Source: CAIKZJ01 sp964626015
Lineage (GTDB): Bacteria; Bacteroidota; Ignavibacteria; Tepidaquicellales; Tepidaquicellaceae
Assembly: GCA_964626015.1 (NCBI GenBank)
Contig: CAZVCC010000003.1
Span: 47,887 to 111,886 of the forward strand
Direction: 5' to 3'
Length of the DNA: 64,000 nt
The notes under the pieces were generated by a model that saw nothing but the letters and a program-made list of their open reading frames with translations, did not search any database and was not told the origin of the DNA. The translations under genes were made by a program, and so were the position numbers. Of this stretch, positions 34,061 to 43,559 are shown piece after piece (within the stretch, counting starts at the first letter, position 1; each line of letters begins with the position of its first letter).

Positions 34061-34513
34061 ATGATAATAGACAAGCTTAATAATTCAGACTTATATGAAT
34101 TCAAAAATCAAAAACTGAAAATTGCTTTTGAATTCTTAAAGTCAACAGACCTTGAATCGCTCGCAGACTGCCGTTCTGAGATTCAAGGCGACAGTATCTA
34201 CGTTATAAAAAGCAAATACAAAACAAAAAACAAAGAGGATGCATATCCTGAAGCACACAGAAAGTACACAGATGTTCAGTATATAATGAGCGGGACAGAA
34301 ACTATTGGATATACCGCGAAAGGCTCGCAGAAAACATACAAAGAATATGACGAAGAAAACGACTACGAATTTTTTGAGGCAGAATGCTCTTACATTACAT
34401 TAAGCGAGGGAATGTTTGCCGTGTTTTTTCCCGGCGAGCTTCATAAACCCGGGATTTTACATGGAAACTCACCAGAGGAGATTATGAAGATAGTCGTTAA
34501 AGTGAGTGTATAG
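34061..34513 (+). CDS. YhcH/YjgK/YiaL family protein (DUF386)
   Basis: The 150-residue cupin-like protein has the family phrase EAHRKYTDVQYIMSGTE and a C-terminal FPGELHKPGI. The conserved histidines and acidic residues form a likely metal site. Family members are linked to sialic-acid or galactoside catabolism (YhcH, EbgC), but no such pathway is visible around it. It starts about 40 bp after the DUF4239 gene. Confidence 0.88.
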   Translation: MIIDKLNNSDLYEFKNQKLKIAFEFLKSTDLESLADCRSEIQGDSIYVIKSKYKTKNKEDAYPEAHRKYTDVQYIMSGTETIGYTAKGSQKTYKEYDEENDYEFFEAECSYITLSEGMFAVFFPGELHKPGILHGNSPEEIMKIVVKVSV

Positions 34514-34563
34514 ATACATAAGAATAAATTTAATTTAGTTTTAAATATTTTGATTTAATAAAA

Positions 34564-35484
34564 ATGGCTATACCAAATTCCAGAACAAAAGTCGCAGCGG
34601 AAATTAAAATCTATTCTGAAAAATGCAATGGCTGCGGCAGCTGTATTACAGTTTGCAAAAATTTTAATCTGACTCTTAAGAACGGGACAGTCAAAGAAAG
34701 CGGAACATCAGTATTTGGATGTATTGGCTGCGGACATTGTGCCGCAATATGCCCGAATAATGCAATTGAGGTACACGGAAGGACCATGACTCCGGATGAT
34801 GTTTTTGTTTTTTCTGCCGGCAAAAAACCTGCTGGTTACGACGAGCTTCTGCCGCTGTATCAAAAAAGAAGATCAATCAGAGAGTTCAAAAATAAGGAAA
34901 TCGAGTCTGAGCTTGTTGAAAAAATACTAAATGCCGCTAAAACATCACCGATGGGCATCCCTCCATCCGACGTTAATGTTCTTGTGATAAACGGCAGAGA
35001 AAAGAACAGAGAATTTGCAGAAGATTTTTGTAAATTTCTTGAAAGTATAAGATGGATTGCATCCGACTGGTTTTTAACATTAATGCGTCCCTTTTATGGA
35101 AAGGATTTATCCGCATTGTGCAGAAATTTTTTGAAGCCCTTAATAAACATTTACACAAAGGGTATTGAAAAAGGACATAATCATGTTAATTACGATGCTC
35201 CGTTGTCAATGTATTTCTATGGTTCGAAATACTCGGACCCTGCTGACCCGATAATTGCTGCCACTGCTGCAATGTACGCAGCTGAATCACTCGGACTGGG
35301 AACGTGTCTTATTGGAGGTGTACATCCGTTTATCCAGAAAGGGAAAAAAGCCGAAGAGTTCAGGGAGAAATATGGTATTAAAAACACAAGCAAGGAGGGG
35401 CTTATACTTATAATTGGCCACCCCGATGTTAAATACAGGAAAGGTATCAGCAGAACTTTTGCTTCTGTAACAATGATGAATTAA
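34564..35484 (+). CDS. Ferredoxin-nitroreductase fusion protein
   Basis: The N-terminus (about 15-75) has two 4Fe-4S cluster motifs, CNGCGSCITVC and CIGCGHCAAICP, followed by a nitroreductase domain (RRSIREFKNKEIE, near residue 102, to the end). Such fusions pass electrons from ferredoxin clusters to FMN. The substrate is unknown. It lies in the same direction as the YhcH-like gene with a 50-bp gap. Confidence 0.9.
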   Translation: MAIPNSRTKVAAEIKIYSEKCNGCGSCITVCKNFNLTLKNGTVKESGTSVFGCIGCGHCAAICPNNAIEVHGRTMTPDDVFVFSAGKKPAGYDELLPLYQKRRSIREFKNKEIESELVEKILNAAKTSPMGIPPSDVNVLVINGREKNREFAEDFCKFLESIRWIASDWFLTLMRPFYGKDLSALCRNFLKPLINIYTKGIEKGHNHVNYDAPLSMYFYGSKYSDPADPIIAATAAMYAAESLGLGTCLIGGVHPFIQKGKKAEEFREKYGIKNTSKEGLILIIGHPDVKYRKGISRTFASVTMMN

Positions 35485-35518
35485 TTACTTTTAACTCAAA
35501 ATTTTTATTTGAATAATA

Positions 35519-36328
35519 ATGAAAACTGTCTATACTTTCTTGTCCTTAATTTTTTTACTGACTACCTTAACATTGAAGGCACAGGACTGCTACATAGTTA
35601 TGAAAATTAAGGGAACGATAGTGCTTGAAAGCACGGGACAAATCCTGCAGAAAGATGACCAGATATGCGGAAACGACAAAGTCATATTTAAGACGCCGGA
35701 TGCAGCAGCATTAGTCCATAGTTCAACGAAAGGAAGGTACACGCTCAAATCGAACAAAAGCAGAGTAGGAGAGCTTGAGGGTGTTATTTCCAGTGTCGTC
35801 TCGTCGGCACTGTCAAAAAAGACCGCAAACCTTGACACAAAGAGTCTGGATTTACCCGTTAAAAATGAATTTGATGTCGTTTACTGCATTATTGATGAAT
35901 ATGAGCTCGCTCTCGAAGAGGGTGAATATCCAGTTAACGAAGAAAATTATTTTATGCTGAGTTTCATGCACAATAATAAACCTCTGGAAATCAAATTAAA
36001 AAGCAGCGGCAATACGGTTTATTTTAACAAAGAAGATATTTTCACACAAATGGTAAGTGATGGGAATTTCTACCTGATTGAAGATGCTGTACTGTATTAT
36101 ATAAACAGTGAAAACAAAGATAATCCGAAACCGATAGATGCATTCGATTTGGTTTTGCCAGATGAAAAGAACCTTGCGGATGAACTCTCGAATTTTAAAG
36201 TGCTTCTTAGAAATTCGGGCAGGTCAGAAGAGGCAATTAACGAAGACCTTATCGCGTATATTACTAATGCATACGGAATTGTAAATAATGCAAACTTCAT
36301 TGAATGGTTAAATAAGAATGTAAAATAG
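35519..36328 (+). CDS. Secreted FecR-like domain protein, copy 1
   Basis: The 269-residue protein has a signal peptide (about 1-21) and a beta-rich domain opening QDCYIVMKIKGTIVLE..G..L.K.DQICGND, with a GRYTLKSNKSR motif; this resembles FecR-type perturbation sensors. The remainder is mixed, ending NFIEWLNKNVK. A clear paralogue is found at 37662-38480, with a CHASE2-like membrane protein gene between them. All three are in one direction with short gaps, so an envelope sensing module is plausible. Confidence 0.7.
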   Translation: MKTVYTFLSLIFLLTTLTLKAQDCYIVMKIKGTIVLESTGQILQKDDQICGNDKVIFKTPDAAALVHSSTKGRYTLKSNKSRVGELEGVISSVVSSALSKKTANLDTKSLDLPVKNEFDVVYCIIDEYELALEEGEYPVNEENYFMLSFMHNNKPLEIKLKSSGNTVYFNKEDIFTQMVSDGNFYLIEDAVLYYINSENKDNPKPIDAFDLVLPDEKNLADELSNFKVLLRNSGRSEEAINEDLIAYITNAYGIVNNANFIEWLNKNVK

Positions 36329-36420
36329 AAAATCCATTTTGTTCATGAAAAGAAGTAAAGCAGTATTACCGGGCAGCATTCATTTTAATATAAACACTTT
36401 ATTTGTATTATGACCCCAAA

Positions 36421-37647
36421 ATGAAGAGATTTCGTATTCCCAAAATATTCGCAGATAACAAGCGCCTAAAGTTAATAGCAGGAAGTATTCTTCATGCTGT
36501 GGTTCTTGTAATCGCAACCCTTTGGCTTCTGCAGCAGAATTACACTTATGGAGATGAAAGGTTTGTTATTCGCTGGAGTTCGATAATAAAGAAAATAGTT
36601 TTTAAGATAGATGACAAACCGCCGAGAAATGACCTCCTCTTTATAAACACATCTTACGATAACATGCTTATTGACAGGCTTGATGACGACGGGTTTCAGA
36701 TTGGCAATCAGGTAATTACTGACAGGGAAAAGCTTGCAAGACTGTTTGAAATCATGAGAAATAGTAATTCAAACCATAAGTACGTAATATGTGATATATT
36801 CTTTAAAGATCCTTCGCCGTATGATTCTGCCCTGAATGAAAATCTGATAAATCTAAATAACATTATTATTCCTTATCATCTCGGTACCGACAACGAAATA
36901 GATGAGCCGATTTTTAATATAAACAAAGGATTTTCAGACTACAACATTATTGAGGGTTCTTTCCTGAAATACTCTTTGATGCAGATGGATTCTCTTCCAA
37001 GTCTTCCGCTGAAAATGTATATGGATTTATACAACGCAAGTTTTTCAAGCAAGGGTATTATAAGCAGGATGAACGGGAAACCCGCTTTCAATACAATTAT
37101 TATTGATTTTAAAGTAAGATATTATGATATAAACGAAAACTTATCGCAGGAGTCCTATCCTTATGTTAACCTCGGTGAGTTTATTTCTTTACCAGATTCT
37201 GTAATCTCCAATACAATAAAAGACAGAATAGTTATGATTGGTGACTTACAGGAAAGAGACATACATCAGACCTTGGTTGGAAACATGCCGGGAGTGATTA
37301 TACTTTTAAACATATTCCTTACATTAAAGGAGTCTGAAAACCTCATCAAGCCTTTATTCCTGTTTATACTTTTCATAACTTTTTTTTTAATATCACTGGA
37401 CGTATTTTCCGAGAAAAGCATTCTTGAGCGGAAATACATTAAAAAATTATCCCGACACCGCGTAGGTAAATTCTTTGCACGGCTTTTTAAATATATTGTT
37501 TATTTAATTATCTCATCTGTTATAATTTACGTACTGTACAACGTTCACATAAACATACTCATAATGGCGATTTACTTTAAATTAGTCGATTCGCTTTTAA
37601 CTAAAGTTCGAAGCAGAAAGAAAGATAAACTTGAAATCTGCAATTAA
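36421..37647 (+). CDS. CHASE2-like sensor membrane protein
   Basis: The ATG at 36421 gives 408 residues; the TTG at 36403 is less likely. One N-terminal transmembrane helix (about 18-38) precedes an extracytoplasmic CHASE2-like domain with VICDIFFKDPSPYD, then KDRIVMIGDL and NMPGVIIL. Two or more C-terminal transmembrane segments follow. CHASE2 is a sensory domain, usually fused to a kinase, cyclase or caspase-like output. Here no output domain is attached, so signalling probably runs through the flanking FecR-like proteins or another partner. Confidence 0.72.
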   Translation: MKRFRIPKIFADNKRLKLIAGSILHAVVLVIATLWLLQQNYTYGDERFVIRWSSIIKKIVFKIDDKPPRNDLLFINTSYDNMLIDRLDDDGFQIGNQVITDREKLARLFEIMRNSNSNHKYVICDIFFKDPSPYDSALNENLINLNNIIIPYHLGTDNEIDEPIFNINKGFSDYNIIEGSFLKYSLMQMDSLPSLPLKMYMDLYNASFSSKGIISRMNGKPAFNTIIIDFKVRYYDINENLSQESYPYVNLGEFISLPDSVISNTIKDRIVMIGDLQERDIHQTLVGNMPGVIILLNIFLTLKESENLIKPLFLFILFITFFLISLDVFSEKSILERKYIKKLSRHRVGKFFARLFKYIVYLIISSVIIYVLYNVHINILIMAIYFKLVDSLLTKVRSRKKDKLEICN

Positions 37648-37661
37648 TTTAATTTTATTAT

Positions 37662-38480
37662 ATGATTATGAAAACAAAAATATTAATCCCGCTGACAGTG
37701 TTTATATTTTTCGTTACTGTAACACTAAGTGCGCAGGATTGTTATGTTGTAATGAAGATTAAAGGTACGATTATACTCGAAGGAACGGGACAAGCACTTC
37801 TGAAAGACGACCGGATTTGCGGAAACGACAATGTGATATTCAAATCCACTGATGCTGTCGCAATAGTTCACAGCGAATCCAAAGGCAGATATACTTTGAA
37901 AGCAAACAAAAACAGGTTAAGCGAATTGGAAAGTGTTCTGAAGTACTCTGTCTCGGCTGCTTTATCAAAAAGTAAAAATGCACTCGATACAAGAAGCGAG
38001 ACCGAGCCGTTATCAGAAGTACTATGGGATGTTTACTGCGTCATCGGGAAATACATTATTGATAATGAAGAAACCATGCTGCCTGTTAACGATAACAACT
38101 ATTTCACAATCCGTTTCAAATATAATGAGTCCCCTTATGAAGTAAAACTATCAAATGAGGAGAATAAAATCGTTATTGATAGAGAAACTATAAGAAAGCA
38201 AGCGGGCATTCAGATTTTACCCGACTATATTGAGGATGCGGCATTGTACTATCAAGGCAGCATCAACTCTGAAACTCCGCGAATAATCAGTACATGTGAT
38301 TTAAACTTTCCCGACGAGAAGTTATTAGCGGCTGAACTCTCGAATTATGTTGTGCTGCTTAAGACTTCGGGAAGTCCGGAAGAAAAGATACAGGATGAAC
38401 TTGTACAATATATGTTTAATTCATACGGCAAGGTAAACAGGGATTATTTTTTAAACTGGGTAAACGAGAACGTAAAATAG
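37662..38480 (+). CDS. Secreted FecR-like domain protein, copy 2
   Basis: The 272-residue protein is a paralogue of the product of 35519-36328: the segments QDCYVVMKIKGTIILEGTGQ, ICGNDNVIFK, KGRYTLKANK and LANYVVLLKTSG-like regions are shared throughout its length. It also has a signal peptide. Both copies end in a similar (W/V)xxWxNxNVK tail. The duplication around the CHASE2-like gene suggests functional divergence within one sensing system. Confidence 0.72.
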   Translation: MIMKTKILIPLTVFIFFVTVTLSAQDCYVVMKIKGTIILEGTGQALLKDDRICGNDNVIFKSTDAVAIVHSESKGRYTLKANKNRLSELESVLKYSVSAALSKSKNALDTRSETEPLSEVLWDVYCVIGKYIIDNEETMLPVNDNNYFTIRFKYNESPYEVKLSNEENKIVIDRETIRKQAGIQILPDYIEDAALYYQGSINSETPRIISTCDLNFPDEKLLAAELSNYVVLLKTSGSPEEKIQDELVQYMFNSYGKVNRDYFLNWVNENVK

Positions 38481-38481
38481 A

Positions 38482-38515
38482 CAAACCCCTTTCTCGTTAG
38501 AGTATAAGGGGTTTG
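38482..38515. terminator. Bidirectional terminator
   Basis: CAAACCCCTT (38482-38491) and AAGGGGTTTG (38506-38515) form a 10-bp stem between the convergent FecR-like and GH81 genes. Confidence 0.7.
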
Positions 38516-38533
38516 AGTATTTAATACCTTTAA

Positions 38534-41308
38534 TTATTTCAAAAGAATAATCTTTTTAGATGTAGCGAAACTGCCGGCTTGCATCCTGTAAACATACATG
38601 CCGCTTGACAAACCTTCTGCGTTAAAATCGACAGTATATGTTCCTGTTTTTAATTCCTGATTTACAAGTGTTCTCGTTTTCCGTCCGAGTATGTCAAAAA
38701 CTTCAATCCTTACAAATCCGCTTCTCGGAAGTTCAAATTTTATAGTCGTTGCAGGATTAAAAGGATTTGGATATGCATCGTAAAGTTTAAACTGATTTGG
38801 CACCTCAGTACCGATATTATTTATACCAACACTCGCATACATTCTTGTTAGAATTCCGTAGAATACATTTGATTTTGATGTACCGTCATCAAAATTTCCT
38901 GCAAACCCTCTGTAATTCTGAAAGTTTGCGTATGCTGTCTGCGGCACTGCTATTGCCTGGACAGGCAGATTGTATGTCATTATCGGCCACGTTGCGATGT
39001 TCTGAGTAGTGAATAATGTCAAATCCTGAAAAAGTGTTGAAGATTGATTGTTTGTATATACTTTATTCCATACTTCAGTTGCAAAATTAAAGTCCCACAT
39101 TTTTTCTATGAAAGGAACAAACGGAAGCATGTGCACTCCGTAAATGTATCTTGGAATGTTTCCGTATGTGTTGCTGATAACAAGGCTGTGCCAAAGGTTT
39201 CCGACAATAAGATGCTTTGTATTGTAATCTGTATATGCCGGGTTCGTACTCTGAAACGTCCTGTAATACTTCCTGAACGCTCTTATTTCTGATGCAAGCA
39301 TAAGCTTTCCCGTATTCTTAAGATTTTCATTCCCCATTGCAAGACCAAACAGGTACATTCCGTAATATGCCGTTGCCGCTTCGCTTACGCTCTCCTGATC
39401 CCTTCCTGCCCCCTGAGTCTGTACTCCGTTCATCCATGAATTTCCGTCAAACCAGTCTTTATGCCTGTGCATTGGAAAATAAGGGTCTTTTGTTGTTGCG
39501 GATGGCGATGCGGGATTACCCACATCCCTGCATAAAGCAAGAACTTTATTAAAATATTCATTTCCGTTGTCGGTAAAAAGGTTCGGCTTCTTTTTAGCAA
39601 CTACAGCCGCAGCATAGATTACGTAACCATAATGAAATGCATGGTCATTATATCTGGCATTACCAAAATCAAAATTGTAAACTAATGGGTCGTTATTGTC
39701 CATCGCAATATAAGAAAGATATGAAATTATACCGCCGTATCGGTTATCCCAGATTAGTTTATTATTCTGACCACCCGACCACGAAGGAGGAGGAGGATTC
39801 CATGTGAGATTTGTCCCTTCAACCCATTTCTTTATAAAGTTAAACACAGTATCCCTTGCAGCAGAGGATAAGTTATTAAGTGTATCTTTTCGCCAGTTAC
39901 CCGGGTCGGCAATCTGATACCTGTCAATAAGTTCGTCTGCTATTATAATCACCCGTGCCATTCTTGTTATATTCTTTCCGAACCCGTAAGGAGAGGTAGT
40001 AGGCTGGTTCGTTCCGTTAGGAATCTGATACCGGGCTCCTATTGTTGTATCAAAATCTGCTTTCAGGTGAAAGTAAAGAGAGTCATACCATTTTATCGTG
40101 CTGTTCGGAACGTTTGTAAGGTTTCCTACAGCTCCATACCATGAATAATCGGGTATCATATCCTCAATCATGTTCCATGTTTTCCCATACACTTCCTTCA
40201 TGTCGCCTCTCATGGTTTTAAACTTTAGTGTGCTTGAAGTTGCATTTGTGAGCATATCCTGATGATGAGGCAGCGACATCATAAGCAGCGAATCGCTGCT
40301 GCTGTTCGTTGTATAGTTAAAATTAAAATTAAACTTTGTTGTATCCGATGTCACAGTCGAAGAAATCTTTCCGCTTAAAGGTATATACCCCGAATATTTG
40401 TCAAGCAGTTCTATTCTTGCAGATGAATCAGCAGCATTCGGATCTGCATTTTGTGTCGTTACATAAGCTATTCTTAAATATCCGGTGAATGGATTTGAAG
40501 TTGTTATTCCGCCGGGAAGAAATGAAAGTGTTATATCGCTTGTAGAATAGAGAACAAAGAGCTGCTTGTTCGCTCCTGCACCCGCAAAATAAATCTTGAA
40601 TTTATTCCCTGTTACTGTTGTGGGCGGCGATGCCTGTATTGGATTTCCGTTAACCGAAAGCATTGAGTTGTAAGGTGTATAAAACAATGGTCTCAGGTTC
40701 TGGTACTTCATCGTGTAATATGGCATTCCTCTTACGACGGGACATTCCATATAATTTGAACCTGACGTCCATCTGAAAGTTGCAGATAAGTCATCATAGT
40801 TATAAAGTGTTCCTTTGGTGAGCGAAGAACTGTCGAGGGTACCGAAATAGTAATAAACAGACGATAGCCAGTTGACCTGATTTGTCGTGTCAGCAGGATT
40901 CCAGCTCCAGTTATAAAACTGATGATCAGGAGTTACATACCCGAATCCGAAAAGTTTGGTGTTTGTAATTTCTCCAGTCGGTTTATAGGCGGCTATCATA
41001 TAAGGAAAAGGAAATATCTTTTCCGCACCTACATCCTGCCTGCCCGGTACGTAGTTGAAAGACGGGAATGTACCCTGTTTCATTATTGCATTCGCAAACC
41101 ACGCATTCGTCGGATATGGAAACTTTAACGAGTCATACATGTATGTCAGCGGAATTTTGTTCTGAACTGCACTTCCAAGCGTCGCAAGATAAGGCTGTGA
41201 TGTCGAGAACGGCTGTCCGTAGTTCCATTGTGAATATAATTTTTGATTAAGCGATAAAACTGTAATCACTGTTAAGACGACAAAGAACAGAAGTTGTTTT
41301 GTTCTCAT
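38534..41308 (-). CDS. Secreted GH81 endo-beta-1,3-glucanase with T9SS sorting domain
   Basis: The 924-residue protein has a signal peptide (about 1-26). Family 81 landmarks include PYPTNAWFANA near residue 65, YNDHAFHYGYVIYAAA and QGAGRDQESVSEAATAYYG, which carry the conserved catalytic acidic residues of the C-terminal alpha barrel. The last ~85 residues are a YPNPFNPATT sorting domain. GH81 enzymes cut beta-1,3-glucans such as laminarin, curdlan and fungal cell wall glucan by inversion. It is expected at the surface or outside the cell, together with the chitinase at 1222-2571. Confidence 0.9.
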   Translation of the reverse strand: MRTKQLLFFVVLTVITVLSLNQKLYSQWNYGQPFSTSQPYLATLGSAVQNKIPLTYMYDSLKFPYPTNAWFANAIMKQGTFPSFNYVPGRQDVGAEKIFPFPYMIAAYKPTGEITNTKLFGFGYVTPDHQFYNWSWNPADTTNQVNWLSSVYYYFGTLDSSSLTKGTLYNYDDLSATFRWTSGSNYMECPVVRGMPYYTMKYQNLRPLFYTPYNSMLSVNGNPIQASPPTTVTGNKFKIYFAGAGANKQLFVLYSTSDITLSFLPGGITTSNPFTGYLRIAYVTTQNADPNAADSSARIELLDKYSGYIPLSGKISSTVTSDTTKFNFNFNYTTNSSSDSLLMMSLPHHQDMLTNATSSTLKFKTMRGDMKEVYGKTWNMIEDMIPDYSWYGAVGNLTNVPNSTIKWYDSLYFHLKADFDTTIGARYQIPNGTNQPTTSPYGFGKNITRMARVIIIADELIDRYQIADPGNWRKDTLNNLSSAARDTVFNFIKKWVEGTNLTWNPPPPSWSGGQNNKLIWDNRYGGIISYLSYIAMDNNDPLVYNFDFGNARYNDHAFHYGYVIYAAAVVAKKKPNLFTDNGNEYFNKVLALCRDVGNPASPSATTKDPYFPMHRHKDWFDGNSWMNGVQTQGAGRDQESVSEAATAYYGMYLFGLAMGNENLKNTGKLMLASEIRAFRKYYRTFQSTNPAYTDYNTKHLIVGNLWHSLVISNTYGNIPRYIYGVHMLPFVPFIEKMWDFNFATEVWNKVYTNNQSSTLFQDLTLFTTQNIATWPIMTYNLPVQAIAVPQTAYANFQNYRGFAGNFDDGTSKSNVFYGILTRMYASVGINNIGTEVPNQFKLYDAYPNPFNPATTIKFELPRSGFVRIEVFDILGRKTRTLVNQELKTGTYTVDFNAEGLSSGMYVYRMQAGSFATSKKIILLK

Positions 41309-41470
41309 GGTTTTTTGTGGTTTAAAATTTATCTGCTATTTCAAACATAGCTTATTAAGTTAATAATAATTATTAATAATAGTAATTACTTTCTTCTTAA
41401 TCATCATATCAATTATATCATTTATTTTATAATGTAATAGTTTTAAATTTATTCAACAAATTTAGAATTA

Positions 41471-42481
41471 TTGACTGAAATTTTAATCATAAGACCGCAA
41501 AGCATACAATTGGGAGATACGATATGCTCCCTGCCAATGTTTAAAGCGCTTAAGAACAAGTATCCCGACTCATACATTACATTTATCGGATGCCCTACAA
41601 ATTACGACGTAAACCTCAGAAAACTTAATCCGTATGTAGACGAATTTACTGTTTTCAGGAGGGACAACCTCAATGTTCTTTACAATTTTTTCAAGTATTT
41701 GCGGAAGAAGAAATATGATTTGATAATTGTTCCAACAACTATAAGGATTTCTTCAACATCGTACATGATAGCCGCACTCGCAAGAGGTGAGAAGAAAATT
41801 GGATTTGCAAGAGTTGATGAAAAGAAAAACAGGCTTGGCTTTGTTCTTGACGTAAAAATCGAAACCGACTGGAAACGAGACTATACTAATCAGGTGTTCA
41901 GGTTTCTTGACAGCGTGAAACCCCTTGGATGCGATATTTCAATCGATGAAATAAAACAGATGCGTATTGACCTAAGTGAAGAAGATATAGCATTCGGTAG
42001 AGCTTATGCTGCGGCAAATTTCACGGATAAGAATAAACTTGTTTTCGGATTCCACGCGGGGGCGGGTAAACCTTCGCACACATGGGATGTTAACAACTTC
42101 TTTGAACTTATAAAGAAATCTTATGAAAGATACAATCCCTATTTATTAATTACTTCAGGCATTCTCGATAAAAATATCACTGGTATTCTTGTATCGAAAC
42201 TAAACGAAGCAAACATACCCTGCATATACAATAAAGATATGGATGCTTACGGACTTGCCTCGATATTAAAACACGTTAACGTTTATGTAACAAACAATAC
42301 AGGTGTTATGCACCTCGCTGCATTCACGGGAACAAACACAGTTTCAGCATTCCTCAAGGGAGAGGCAAAAGAATGGCAACCCCATTATAATATTTCTATT
42401 TGCGTGGAATCGAAAACTGACAGCATCAACGGTGTGACAGTGGAAGAGATGTTTGATAAAATTAACGGGCTAAATTTCTAA
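41471..42481 (+). CDS. Glycosyltransferase family 9 (heptosyltransferase-like)
   Basis: The 336-residue protein starts at TTG 41471 with ILIIRPQSIQLGDTICSLPMFKALK, the GT9 opening. Later motifs FGFHAGAGKPSHTW and NNTGVMHLAAFTG mark the nucleotide-sugar binding domain. Family members add heptose or related sugars to lipopolysaccharide core. It is convergent with the GT2 gene and is separated from it by 5 bp. Confidence 0.88.
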   Translation: MTEILIIRPQSIQLGDTICSLPMFKALKNKYPDSYITFIGCPTNYDVNLRKLNPYVDEFTVFRRDNLNVLYNFFKYLRKKKYDLIIVPTTIRISSTSYMIAALARGEKKIGFARVDEKKNRLGFVLDVKIETDWKRDYTNQVFRFLDSVKPLGCDISIDEIKQMRIDLSEEDIAFGRAYAAANFTDKNKLVFGFHAGAGKPSHTWDVNNFFELIKKSYERYNPYLLITSGILDKNITGILVSKLNEANIPCIYNKDMDAYGLASILKHVNVYVTNNTGVMHLAAFTGTNTVSAFLKGEAKEWQPHYNISICVESKTDSINGVTVEEMFDKINGLNF

Positions 42482-42486
42482 AAGTA

Positions 42487-43305
42487 TTAAACCTTTACAA
42501 TACCGTTCTTACAATAAAATTCTTTCTTTAGCTTTACGTTGTTATGAAAGTAATCGTAGTTTGAATTACTCTCGGTAGTTTTAGGGTGGTATATGTGAAA
42601 CGCTACAGCAAGGTTTCTCACAGACTTAAATTCTGCGTTAATAAGTTTCAGACGGTGCTCAACATCGGAATCCTCGCCTATTCCAGGTCCTACATAATTC
42701 TCGTCAAATCCGTTTATTTTAAGAAGCAGCTCTTTTGAGACAGAAAAATTGCATCCAACAATGTGCAGGTTTCTGCTTAAAGCTTTACGTAATGTTTTAT
42801 TCTTAACCACAATCCCCTCTTCGGCGGTTGAAACAGGACTGTTAAACCCTATCGACCTTCCGAGTGCTTTAAGATAAAATCTGTCAAACGAATCCGAAAC
42901 AACCAGCTCTTCATTTAATTCGTCGGAAAGTTTTTTATTCAAATGTACTCTTCTGCCCACAAGGACAACATTCTCTCCCGAATTTTCGAAATGGGCTTTT
43001 ATGAAATCTTTATGCGGAATGCAGTCGCTGTCAAGAAATATCAGGTAATCGCTGTTCGAACCTGCTACAGCCTTGTTCAGTACTTTATTTTTCCGAAAAC
43101 CGAGGTCTTCCTGAGTAATATACTTAATATCGTAATTGATTCTGTTTTTATAATAATGAACAAAACTCTCCATTTCCTCTCCGGAACCGTCATCAGCAAC
43201 AATCACATCAAAATCTTTATGACTCTGCCTTGTTAAAGCTGAGAGCAGTATTCCCAGCTCTCTGGTCTTTCTATAAACAGATAATATTAAAGTGATTGAT
43301 TTCAT
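42487..43305 (-). CDS. Glycosyltransferase family 2
   Basis: The ATG at 43305 gives 272 residues; a GTG two codons upstream is the alternative. The GT-A fold is shown by ILSVYRKTRELGILLSAL, VIVADDGSG and FLDSDCIPH (the DxD-type metal site). A later EDSDVEHRL carries the probable catalytic acid region seen in galactosyltransferase-like GT2 enzymes. It probably builds cell-surface polysaccharide together with the adjacent GT9 enzyme. Confidence 0.88.
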   Translation of the reverse strand: MKSITLILSVYRKTRELGILLSALTRQSHKDFDVIVADDGSGEEMESFVHYYKNRINYDIKYITQEDLGFRKNKVLNKAVAGSNSDYLIFLDSDCIPHKDFIKAHFENSGENVVLVGRRVHLNKKLSDELNEELVVSDSFDRFYLKALGRSIGFNSPVSTAEEGIVVKNKTLRKALSRNLHIVGCNFSVSKELLLKINGFDENYVGPGIGEDSDVEHRLKLINAEFKSVRNLAVAFHIYHPKTTESNSNYDYFHNNVKLKKEFYCKNGIVKV

Positions 43306-43426
43306 TAGCACTAAAAATTACATCATTTATAAATAAAAGAAAATCCACATAAATTCTTCCGTGTTACTTGATATGTCTATAATGCTATAAATAAGGGGTT
43401 TTAGCCTAAGAATGATTCTGTATTCT

Positions 43427-43468
43427 CAATCCGTGAAAATCCGTCTAATCCGCGAAATCTGTGTTTCA
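43427..43468. repeat. Dispersed intergenic repeat (ATCCGCGAAATC type)
   Basis: AATCCGTGAAAATCCG, CTAATCCGCG and AAATCTGTG are in tandem here. Related runs occur at 57509-57550 and 63872-63916, always between genes. Non-coding. Confidence 0.5.
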
Positions 43469-43559
43469 TTGTGATACATGGTTCTCCTCCCTCCTGATCC
43501 GATTTCTGTAACTTTTTCTTCAACAAGATTGTTGAACATTAAAATTAAATAATCATTAA

